A stretch of DNA of 6,483 nt from an uncultured Actinomyces sp. (GTDB lineage: Bacteria; Actinomycetota; Actinomycetes; Actinomycetales; Actinomycetaceae). Shown here piece after piece: positions 1-5,553 of the stretch. The first letter of the stretch is position 1. The number at the start of each line of letters is the position of its first letter. The stretch spans positions 1-6,483 of the forward strand of contig CALIEP010000066.1 in NCBI GenBank assembly GCA_938022345.1, given 5' to 3'. Under the pieces are notes generated by a model. That model searched no databases. It saw only the letters and a list, made by a program, of their open reading frames with translations, and had not been told where the DNA came from. Position numbers and translations under genes: made by a program.

Positions 1-290
1 CTAAGCTCCGCGCGCTTATCAAAGAAAACGCCCACAGCGCGCTTCTTGCTCAACACACAACGGAGATCGACACAGAGTGGCAGGTTGAGGACGTTTCTCG
101 TGCCCTTCAAGATCTCGCATCCTACGCGCCGACACGCTGGGTGTTACTTGCTGGAAATGAAGATGCGGCAACCCTGATTGCGGTTCTGCGTCAGCTTCTC
201 GATAGTCTCACCCCTGAATCAACCAGCGTGGATCTTGAAGTCATTGATGCCGCTCCTCAGACTCATTCTCTTCTTCAGGCGCTCGCGTGA
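1..290 (+). CDS. C-terminal end of a probable DAK2-domain / YloV (FakA-like) family protein (partial)
   Basis: The open frame enters from the left edge (first full codon at 3) and ends at TGA 288-290, giving the last 95 residues of a protein. The end reads as an alternating alpha/beta segment: a strand-like WVLLAGNED, a helix around TLIAVLRQLL, then VDLEVIDAAPQ and a short tail. This resembles the C-terminal domain of DAK2/YloV proteins, where a similar TLITG-type strand and a final EVEVHDGGQP-like strand close the fold. In actinobacteria that family commonly sits directly upstream of recG. Characterised relatives (FakA) phosphorylate fatty acids with a FakB partner; the actinobacterial role is less clear. 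The catalytic N-terminal DAK2 part lies outside the window, and the usual GGQP-like end is replaced here by DAAPQ, so the call rests on context plus weak similarity. The stop overlaps the recG start by 4 nt (GTGA). Confidence 0.55.
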   Translation, partial: KLRALIKENAHSALLAQHTTEIDTEWQVEDVSRALQDLASYAPTRWVLLAGNEDAATLIAVLRQLLDSLTPESTSVDLEVIDAAPQTHSLLQALA

Positions 291-1150
291 ATCCACTTGA
301 TACTCCTCTGAGCCTTCGCCTTCCTGCCAAACTGGCAAAGAAGCTCGAAAAAGCGGGCATCCTGACCATTGGCGACCTGCTCTATGATGCACCTCGTCGC
401 TACTACCATTGGGGCGCCCTCACACCCATGCACGTTTTGCGTCCCGGAGAAGACGTCACTATTTTGGCCGAAGTAGTCAGTGCTCGACTGATCCCTAATC
501 GTTCGCGCGCAGGGGTTCGATTCGAAGTTCGTCTGACCGATGGTTCCTCGGAAATGACCGCGACTTTCTTTGCCAGTAGTCCCTATAAGCTCAGCGTGCA
601 CGAACGCCTTCTTCAACCGGGAGAGAGTTTTCTTTTTGCTGGAAAAGTCGGGGAATATCGAGGGAATTTGCAATTGGTGCATCCCGAGTTTGAAGGCGTT
701 GATGATGAACAGGCAGCTCCCGATATTGAAAAACGCTCGAACCGCCCCATTCCCATTTATTCCACACGGGGTGGTGTCACCTCGTGGGTGATTGCACGTG
801 CAATTGCCGTTGTGCTGGATTCTTTGGACCTAGACGCTCTTCCAGACCCTGTTCCTCTGCAAGTCCGATCGCGCTTCGACATCGAACCGCTGGGAAATGC
901 TCTACGGCTTCTTCACCAGGGCAGTACGGATCAAGATGTTGCACGTGCAAGACGTAGCATGCGCTGGAGAGAAGCTTTTGTCTTGCAAGCGTTCTTGGCA
1001 AAACGCCGACTGGGAAATAATGCTTTGCGTGCGCAAAGCTGCCCAGAAAATCCTTCGGAACTTCAAGCCTTCCTTGACGGGCTTCCCTTTACTCTGACGC
1101 AGTCGCAGCGCAGTGCCATCAGTGCTATCGGTGCTGATATTGCCTCGTAG
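287..1150 (+). CDS. recG: RecG N-terminal fragment (wedge domain), ends at the internal stop
   Basis: This is the 287-residue product that would be made if TAG 1148-1150 is respected. It holds the N-terminal helical region, the OB-fold wedge domain that in RecG splits the fork (FEVRLTDGSSEMTATFF through GKVGEYRGNLQLVHPEFE), and the segment PFTLTQSQRSAI, which corresponds to the Q-like motif at the start of the helicase core. It has no Walker A and so could not hydrolyse ATP alone. GTG 287 has only a weak upstream CAGG, and translation probably depends on coupling to the preceding gene. Whether a stable fragment is made cannot be told from sequence. Confidence 0.6.
   Translation: MNPLDTPLSLRLPAKLAKKLEKAGILTIGDLLYDAPRRYYHWGALTPMHVLRPGEDVTILAEVVSARLIPNRSRAGVRFEVRLTDGSSEMTATFFASSPYKLSVHERLLQPGESFLFAGKVGEYRGNLQLVHPEFEGVDDEQAAPDIEKRSNRPIPIYSTRGGVTSWVIARAIAVVLDSLDLDALPDPVPLQVRSRFDIEPLGNALRLLHQGSTDQDVARARRSMRWREAFVLQAFLAKRRLGNNALRAQSCPENPSELQAFLDGLPFTLTQSQRSAISAIGADIAS
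1148..1150 (+). other. In-frame TAG stop within recG
   Basis: Codon 288 of the recG frame is TAG, between the residues IAS and HPMQRLL. The frame 287 + 3n is open on both sides, so a single base change (for example CAG, AAG, GAG, TGG, TCG or TTG to TAG) accounts for the break. TAG appears to be a working stop in this genome, because the histidine-kinase frame on the other strand ends with TAG exactly where kinases of that family end. Confidence 0.9.
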
Positions 1151-1156
1151 CATCCT

Positions 1157-2443
1157 ATGCAGCGCCTCCTTGAAGGGGATGTGGGATCGGGAAAAACTGT
1201 GGTTGCCTGCGCCGCCTTGATACAGGTGATTGCCGCTGGCCATCAAGGTGCACTACTTGCTCCCACCGAAGTCTTGGCGCGGCAACATGCAGATTCAATT
1301 CGAGCGCTGCTTCAACCCCTTGAATCTGCGGGTTTCCCAGTGGATGTGCGTCTGCTCACTTCCTCGACACCGGCCCCAGCTAGGCGTGAAATCGAGCGTC
1401 TATTGGCCTCGGGAATGCCGGTCATCGTGATCGGGACGCATGCCTTGCTCTACGCGCGCAATCTCTTTGCTGACCTTGCCTTGGCCGTGATCGACGAGAA
1501 GCATCGTTTTGGCGTCGAGCAGCGAGATGCTCTTCGTGAAAGCCGCAATGATGGCTTGCTTGTCCATCAGCTAGTGATGACTGCTACTCCAATCCCTCGA
1601 AGCGTCGCGATGACGATTTTTGGAGATTTGGATGTCACAGTGATGAAAGGCTTGCCCTCGGGCCGAAAACCGGTGACAACTTTCGTTGTTGATGCGGGAA
1701 ATGCCGTGTGGATGGAACGCATGTGGCAACGAGCACGCGAAGAAATTGACGGTGGCGGGCGCGTTTATGTCGTCTGTCCGCGGATCGATGAAGACGATCA
1801 TCCCGATGTGTTGCTTGAAGAAAGCACCGCCCCTCTTGCATCGGTAACAGCAACAATCGAGATGCTCGCTGGAGTTCCTTCGCTATCGGGTGTGAAAGCA
1901 GTGAGCGTGACCGGCAGAGATAGTAGCGAAGAAAAAAGCGCCGCGATGGAGGCTTTCTCCAGCGGGCAGGCTCCAATTCTTGTTGCGACAACTGTCATTG
2001 AAGTTGGCGTCGATGTCCCCGAGGCGACCATGATGATCATCTTGGATGCACAGCAATTTGGGCTTTCGCAGCTCCATCAGCTGCGTGGTCGCGTGGGACG
2101 CTCCTCGAGGCAAAGCATCTGCATGGCCGTTCATCCTTCGGTAATCAGCGATACTTCGGCGCAACGCTTGGAAGCCTTCGCTTCATCAACCGATGGTTTT
2201 GTTCTTGCCGAGGCTGATCTTGCCTTGCGTCGAGAAGGTGACGTATTAGGGTCGGCCCAGTCAGGAAAAACATCGAGACTGCGCTTCCTGAGCGTTGTCC
2301 GTGATGGGGCGATCATTGAAGAAGCCCGAGAATGCGCGGGCGAACTCATTGCGGCAGATCCTTCTTTGGCCTCGTATCCGGAATTAGCGGCAAGTTTCAA
2401 TGACGCTTCCAGCGAAGAGCTGGTGTGGATGGAACGCAGCTAA
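1157..2443 (+). CDS. recG: RecG C-terminal fragment (helicase motor), possible re-initiation product
   Basis: An ATG lies 6 nt after the internal TAG, in the same frame as the upstream half, and opens a 428-residue frame that begins MQRLLEGDVGSGKT, that is, just before Walker A. It carries both helicase lobes: residues 7-14 Walker A, 113-116 DEKH, 142-145 TATP, 308-315 QLRGRVGR, then the C-terminal TRG-like region. This methionine matches the conserved PM before RLLQG in RecG, so it is an internal residue of the family rather than a native start. No Shine-Dalgarno sequence is visible in front of it, so expression would need termination-reinitiation. Unusual residues compared with the family: E6 for Q, K115 for Q, T252 for H, D255 for M or L, S316 for G and R359 for G. 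Confidence 0.6.
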   Translation: MQRLLEGDVGSGKTVVACAALIQVIAAGHQGALLAPTEVLARQHADSIRALLQPLESAGFPVDVRLLTSSTPAPARREIERLLASGMPVIVIGTHALLYARNLFADLALAVIDEKHRFGVEQRDALRESRNDGLLVHQLVMTATPIPRSVAMTIFGDLDVTVMKGLPSGRKPVTTFVVDAGNAVWMERMWQRAREEIDGGGRVYVVCPRIDEDDHPDVLLEESTAPLASVTATIEMLAGVPSLSGVKAVSVTGRDSSEEKSAAMEAFSSGQAPILVATTVIEVGVDVPEATMMIILDAQQFGLSQLHQLRGRVGRSSRQSICMAVHPSVISDTSAQRLEAFASSTDGFVLAEADLALRREGDVLGSAQSGKTSRLRFLSVVRDGAIIEEARECAGELIAADPSLASYPELAASFNDASSEELVWMERS

Positions 2444-2457
2444 CGTAGTCTTAAAGC

Positions 2458-3030
2458 ATGACACGAATTATTGCCGGCACTTTGAAAGGTCGGACCCTCC
2501 ATGTCCCGCCTTCGGGGACACGCCCAACGTCTGAGCGCGTACGTGAGGCAATGTTTTCGCGCCTTGAACACATGAACGTTATCGAAGGAGCCCGCGTTCT
2601 TGACCTATATGCGGGAAGCGGAGCGCTGGGTTTTGAGGCCCTTTCACGCGGTGCAGATCAATTGACCCTGGTTGATTCTGCACAGGGTGCGCTGCGAACT
2701 CTGAAAAAGAATGCCGCTTTGGTTGCTCCGGGCAGCATAGTTATTGGCGCGGATGCGCTCGCGGCAGTTTCTGGACGGCTGAGCGGCCAATATGACCTCG
2801 TTTTTATTGATCCTCCATATGAGTGTGAGAGCGCAACTATCACCGAGATCCTTACAGCGCTGTGCGCACATTTAAGTCCAGATGCCTCGGTTGTCGTTGA
2901 GCGATCGACTCGCTCGACGGATATCGAGCTACCTGAAGGACTCGTCTGCGAGGACCGGCGCGATTGGGGGGAGACTCGCGTTCTTTTTCTTGCGCCCCCA
3001 CTTCCACAAACCGCTAAGGAGAGCGAATGA
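2458..3030 (+). CDS. rsmD: 16S rRNA (guanine(966)-N2)-methyltransferase RsmD
   Basis: RsmD transfers a methyl group from S-adenosylmethionine to N2 of G966 of 16S rRNA during assembly of the small subunit. The 190-residue protein has the family's usual size and order: the start MTRIIAGTLKGRTL, the signature RPTSERVREAMFS (22-34), SAM-binding motif I LDLYAGSGALG (48-58), the acidic residue after strand 2 (LVD, D73), and the catalytic DPPY motif (118-121). The start ATG 2458 gives the conserved N-terminus. It lies 14 nt after the recG stop, the only non-overlapping junction on this strand, and has no clear Shine-Dalgarno sequence (only AAAG), so translation may depend on ribosomes finishing recG. 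The 3' end overlaps coaD by 4 nt (ATGA). The rsmD–coaD pairing is common across bacteria. Confidence 0.95.
   Translation: MTRIIAGTLKGRTLHVPPSGTRPTSERVREAMFSRLEHMNVIEGARVLDLYAGSGALGFEALSRGADQLTLVDSAQGALRTLKKNAALVAPGSIVIGADALAAVSGRLSGQYDLVFIDPPYECESATITEILTALCAHLSPDASVVVERSTRSTDIELPEGLVCEDRRDWGETRVLFLAPPLPQTAKESE
3016..3021 (+). promoter_or_regulatory. Shine-Dalgarno sequence for coaD
   Basis: AAGGAG ends 5 nt before the coaD ATG at 3027, inside the last codons of rsmD. It supports this start and suggests coaD can load ribosomes independently of rsmD. Confidence 0.75.
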
Positions 3031-3536
3031 AAGCCGTCATCCCGGGGAGCTTTGATCCGCTCACCGTCGGGCATCTGGACTTTATTACTCGGGCGTCACG
3101 TCTGGTTGACCACCTGATCGTTGCAGTTGGAGTGAACTCAGCCAAGGCCTCGGCCAGCGATATCCGATGCCGTGTGGATAGCACCCGTGCGGGGCTGGCT
3201 CACCTGCCGAAGGTAGAAGTCCTCCCCATGAACACGCTTTTGGTTGATTTTTGTCGCGCACATGATGTGGATCTGGTGATCAAAGGGGTGCGTGGAACCG
3301 GTGATGTGGAGTCAGAGATGGCTCAGGCCGTGACAAATCGAGAGATCGGGGGAGTGGAAACGCTGTGGATCCCCACCGATCCCGCACTGGGGCATGTGTC
3401 TTCATCCCTTGTTCGAGAACTTTTTGCGTGGGGAATGGACGTCTCTCGGTATGTTCCGGCCCCAGTTTTGGCTGTGTGGGGAGAAAATAGAGAGGTAGTG
3501 TACGCGCAGAATTCAATTGGAGGAGACAATGGCTGA
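3027..3536 (+). CDS. coaD: Phosphopantetheine adenylyltransferase CoaD
   Basis: CoaD catalyses the penultimate step of coenzyme A synthesis in the cytosol: 4'-phosphopantetheine + ATP gives dephospho-CoA + pyrophosphate. The 169-residue protein matches the family length of about 160. The nucleotidyltransferase signature is at the N-terminus: PGSFDPLTVGH (6-16), with T13-x-G-H16 binding ATP phosphates. KGVRG (86-90) corresponds to the usual RGLR segment, and HVSSSLVREL (123-132) to the ISSSLVKE motif that holds the nucleotide. The residues between (GTGDVESEMAQAVTNRE) match the family's DFEYE...MN helix with some substitutions. The start is set by AAGGAG at 3016-3021. It overlaps rsmD by 4 nt and the next gene by 8 nt. 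The gene is normally essential, so the operon must be expressed despite the recG stop upstream. Confidence 0.95.
   Translation: MKAVIPGSFDPLTVGHLDFITRASRLVDHLIVAVGVNSAKASASDIRCRVDSTRAGLAHLPKVEVLPMNTLLVDFCRAHDVDLVIKGVRGTGDVESEMAQAVTNREIGGVETLWIPTDPALGHVSSSLVRELFAWGMDVSRYVPAPVLAVWGENREVVYAQNSIGGDNG
3519..3525 (+). promoter_or_regulatory. Shine-Dalgarno sequence deciding the start of the SepIVA-like gene
   Basis: GGAGGAG lies just upstream of ATG 3529, with 5 nt between GGAGG and the ATG. It sits within the 3' end of coaD. It favours ATG 3529 over an in-frame TTG at 3517, which would place the ribosome-binding site inside the gene. Confidence 0.85.
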
Positions 3537-4245
3537 GAACCATGACGAGCACGCGGATTCCTCGCAGCAGTGGGAGGATCAGACCGTGTACGGTCCCTCG
3601 ACTGTGATTGCGGCTTTGGACCGAATTGAAGACCTCCTTGAGGCTGCGCGCGCAGTTCCTCTCTCTGCTTCGGTAATGGTGAACCGAGCGGAGGTTCTCG
3701 ACCTTCTCGATCAAGCTCGTGAAGCTCTTCCCGATGACCTGAAGGCCGCAGACGCTGTTGTTGCCGACGCAGACGCTGTGCTTGTGCGCGCCGACTCGGC
3801 AGCAGAGACGACCATTGCCGAGGCTAATGCCCGCGCTCGTTCGACCATCGACGAGGCCCGTGAGAAGGCTGACCAGTTGGTTGCCGAGGCCGAGGAACAC
3901 GCGCAGAAGACCCGTGAAAAGGCCGAAGAAGATGCGAAGCGTGTGCGTGAACAGGCTGAGGCGGATGCGGAAAATACCCTTGCCGATGCCAATGCGCAGG
4001 CAGAACGCCTTGTATCCGGAGAAAACATCAAGCAGATGGCTGAGGAGCGTGCGCGTGAGATTGTTGCGCAAGCGCGTGCAGCCGAGAAGCAGATGCGTAC
4101 CGGTGCCGATGAATACGCGGCCTCGTCACTTGCAGAACTATCTGCACTTCTTCAAGAACTTCAACGCCGCACCGATGCTGGTCGGCGTGCCATTGCTGAA
4201 CGCAATGGCCGCGATATAACGAATGTGACTTTAGAACATGAGTGA
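3529..4245 (+). CDS. SepIVA/DivIVA-like coiled-coil cell-division protein
   Basis: The 238-residue protein resembles mycobacterial SepIVA (Rv2927c), a septum-associated DivIVA-family protein needed for division and cell-envelope growth. The N-terminal part has the SepIVA-like pattern ALDRIEDLLEAARAVPLSAS (29-48), followed by NRAEVLDLLDQAREALPDDL (52-71); the mycobacterial protein has a comparable RGVPM...PRGDVLELIDDIKDAIPGEL. Residues 72 to about 220 are a long, Ala/Glu/Arg-rich coiled coil with heptad-like AEA/EKA repeats, briefly broken near LVSGENIK (161-168). No signal peptide or membrane segment is present, so it is cytoplasmic and probably acts at the membrane or septum through partners. 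The gene order coaD–sepIVA–yceD–rnc supports the call. It overlaps coaD and yceD by 8 nt each. Low-complexity coiled coils also resemble ATP synthase subunit b, but gene order and the N-terminal block argue against that. Confidence 0.8.
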   Translation: MAENHDEHADSSQQWEDQTVYGPSTVIAALDRIEDLLEAARAVPLSASVMVNRAEVLDLLDQAREALPDDLKAADAVVADADAVLVRADSAAETTIAEANARARSTIDEAREKADQLVAEAEEHAQKTREKAEEDAKRVREQAEADAENTLADANAQAERLVSGENIKQMAEERAREIVAQARAAEKQMRTGADEYAASSLAELSALLQELQRRTDAGRRAIAERNGRDITNVTLEHE

Positions 4246-4801
4246 ACCTTTAGAGATTTCTCTTCGTGACCTCTCGCGCTCTCCCGGTTCGACGCGCGAA
4301 TATCACCTGACTTGGCCGGTTCCAGACGATCTGGGAACCTCGGTCATGCGAGTGGCTGCAGGAAGCGAATTACCTATTGACGTGACTATTACTTCGGTTG
4401 ATGACGGAGTTCTGGTTCGTGCGCATACCGATGTTGATATCGACGGAGAATGCGTGCGTTGTCTTGATGAACTCACGCGTCATTATTCGGTCGATGTTGA
4501 TGAGCTCTTTTTCGAGCCAAAGGCTGCTCAGCGTTTGCGTAACGAACAGGATGAGGAAGCAGAAGATTTCCCGACGATCTCAGCGCGCGACACCATCGAT
4601 ATTGAAGGAATTGTGCGTGACGGCATCGTGACGCTAATGGAGGATCGTCCTCTGTGTAAGCCAGATTGTCAGGGACTTTGTCCAGGATGCGGTGAAAAAT
4701 GGGAAGATCTTCCCGAAGATCATGAGCATGTGGTGATCGATCCGCGTCTTGCAGGGCTTTCGGGTCTTCTTGACCAGCTCACCGCGCGGGATGAGAACTG
4801 A
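4238..4801 (+). CDS. YceD family (DUF177) metal-binding protein
   Basis: The 187-residue protein has the DUF177/YceD hallmark cysteines: C72-x2-C75 (ECVRCLDEL) and C140-x3-C144-x3-C148-x2-C151 (LCKPDCQGLCPGCGEKW), probably forming zinc sites. Between them is the conserved acidic stretch (EQDEEAEDFP, then DTIDIEGIVRDGIVTLMEDRP). YceD proteins are linked to 23S rRNA and large-subunit assembly and usually neighbour rpmF (ribosomal protein L32). Here rpmF is absent and rnc follows directly, as in Mycobacterium tuberculosis. ATG 4238 overlaps the SepIVA-like gene by 8 nt (ATGAGTGA) with no strong Shine-Dalgarno sequence, so coupling is likely. Its stop shares one base with the rnc start (TGATG). 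Confidence 0.9.
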   Translation: MSEPLEISLRDLSRSPGSTREYHLTWPVPDDLGTSVMRVAAGSELPIDVTITSVDDGVLVRAHTDVDIDGECVRCLDELTRHYSVDVDELFFEPKAAQRLRNEQDEEAEDFPTISARDTIDIEGIVRDGIVTLMEDRPLCKPDCQGLCPGCGEKWEDLPEDHEHVVIDPRLAGLSGLLDQLTARDEN

Positions 4802-5553
4802 TGGCTCGTCGTTCAAAGCTCCCTGTTCCCCCGCGTCCCAATACTGATACCTTGCTTGAAGCATGGGGAACTCCTGTCCGCCAGGATCTGTTGGAACTGG
4901 CGTTGATCCACCGTTCCTATGCAAATGAAGCCGGTGGAATTGCCCATAATGAACGCCTTGAATTCCTGGGGGATTCTGTCCTTTCGATCGTCGTGGCAGA
5001 CGAGCTGTATCACCGCCATGGCGATGTCCCCGAATCTGAATTGTCGCGGATGCGGGCAGCAACTGTGTCTCAGGAGCCCTTGGCCCAGGCAGCTCGGCAC
5101 ATCGACCTGGGGGAGTACATCTACTTGGGACGTGGGGAAAGCACGCACGGTGGCCGCGACAAGGATTCCATCTTGTCTGATACTTTCGAAGCCCTGGTCG
5201 GTGCGACTTATCTGAGCGTGGGCATTGAAGGCGCGCGTGCAACTATTTTGCGTCATCTAGGTTTCTTGCTGGTTCACGCAGTAGAACGTGCCGCCGAACA
5301 GGACTGGAAGACAACACTGACCGAGTTTGCCTTCAACCACGATATGGGGGCAGTGACCTACGAGGTTGAGGGCGAAGGGCCAGACCACCAGAGGGTCTTT
5401 ACCGCTCGCGCCTTTGTTGCCTCAAGGGACACCCAAGTTGGCCAAGGTGTGGGTACTTCAAAGAAACACGCAGAAAATGCGGCAGCAGCAGATGCAGTTG
5501 CCCGCCTCAGCGGTGAGAAGCGCGTCGATGAAGAAGGAGAAAAACGTGACTGA
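4801..5553 (+). CDS. rnc: Ribonuclease III
   Basis: RNase III cleaves double-stranded RNA as a homodimer; its main role is processing the rRNA precursor, plus turnover of structured and antisense RNA. The 250-residue protein has both domains. The nuclease domain carries the signature NERLEFLGDSVL (50-61) with metal-binding E51, E54 and D58, and SDTFEAL with D127 and E130; the spacing equals that of E. coli E38/E41/D45/D114/E117. The C-terminal dsRNA-binding domain runs from about 168 to 236 (KTTLTEFAF, then YEVEGEGPDHQRVFTA, ending GTSKKHAENAAAADAVARL, with the RNA-contacting KKHAE). All catalytic residues are intact. A short proline-rich N-terminal lead and a charged tail (EKRVDEEGEKRD) flank the domains; part of the tail is encoded by the next gene's ribosome-binding site. 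The start shares one base with the yceD stop. The end overlaps the response regulator by 8 nt. Confidence 0.96.
   Translation: MARRSKLPVPPRPNTDTLLEAWGTPVRQDLLELALIHRSYANEAGGIAHNERLEFLGDSVLSIVVADELYHRHGDVPESELSRMRAATVSQEPLAQAARHIDLGEYIYLGRGESTHGGRDKDSILSDTFEALVGATYLSVGIEGARATILRHLGFLLVHAVERAAEQDWKTTLTEFAFNHDMGAVTYEVEGEGPDHQRVFTARAFVASRDTQVGQGVGTSKKHAENAAAADAVARLSGEKRVDEEGEKRD
5534..5539 (+). promoter_or_regulatory. Shine-Dalgarno sequence deciding the GTG start of the response regulator
   Basis: AAGGAG lies 6 nt before GTG 5546, inside the last codons of rnc. It sets the start of the regulator at GTG 5546 and argues against the long upstream extension of the same frame, which would run through the rnc dsRNA-binding domain. 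Confidence 0.85.

Larger units (their letters stand above)
287..2443 (+). pseudogene. recG: ATP-dependent DNA helicase RecG, interrupted by an in-frame amber stop
   Basis: RecG is a superfamily 2 helicase that remodels stalled replication forks and Holliday junctions. The whole gene is recognisable in one frame of 719 codons, the normal family size, but codon 288 (1148-1150) is TAG. Before the stop: the wedge/OB-fold region (about residues 50-145) and the linker to the helicase core. After it: Walker A GDVGSGKT (1175-1198), motif Ia APTEVLARQH, the DExH box as DEKH (1493-1504), motif III TATP (1580-1591), motif V ATTVIEVGVDVP, motif VI QLRGRVGR (2078-2101), and the C-terminal TDGF...LGSAQSG region. 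The start is GTG 287, which overlaps the upstream stop and gives the expected N-terminus. No frameshift is seen and both halves keep normal coding character. Several nearly invariant residues differ from the family. A recent nonsense mutation, early decay, or a sequencing error at the stop would all fit. Confidence 0.85.

Noticed and set aside
2220..2249. Possible sigma-70-like promoter TTGCCT-18 nt-TATTAG in the 3' part of recG
   Set aside because: Each box matches only 4 of 6 consensus bases and it lies within conserved coding sequence, so there is no support beyond chance.
3748..3779. Direct repeat GCAGACGCTGT, two copies 21 bp apart
   Set aside because: The 21-bp period is one heptad of the coiled coil (DADAV-type repeats), so it reflects protein structure rather than a DNA element.
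3280..4071. A 263-codon open frame on the minus strand across coaD and the SepIVA-like gene
   Set aside because: It is antisense to two well-supported genes and its translation shows no recognisable motif. The long opening follows from the Ala/Glu/Arg-rich codon pattern of the coiled coil.
5366..5545. Upstream extension of the response-regulator frame
   Set aside because: It would run through the rnc dsRNA-binding domain, and the extra residues have no domain. AAGGAG before GTG 5546 marks the real start.
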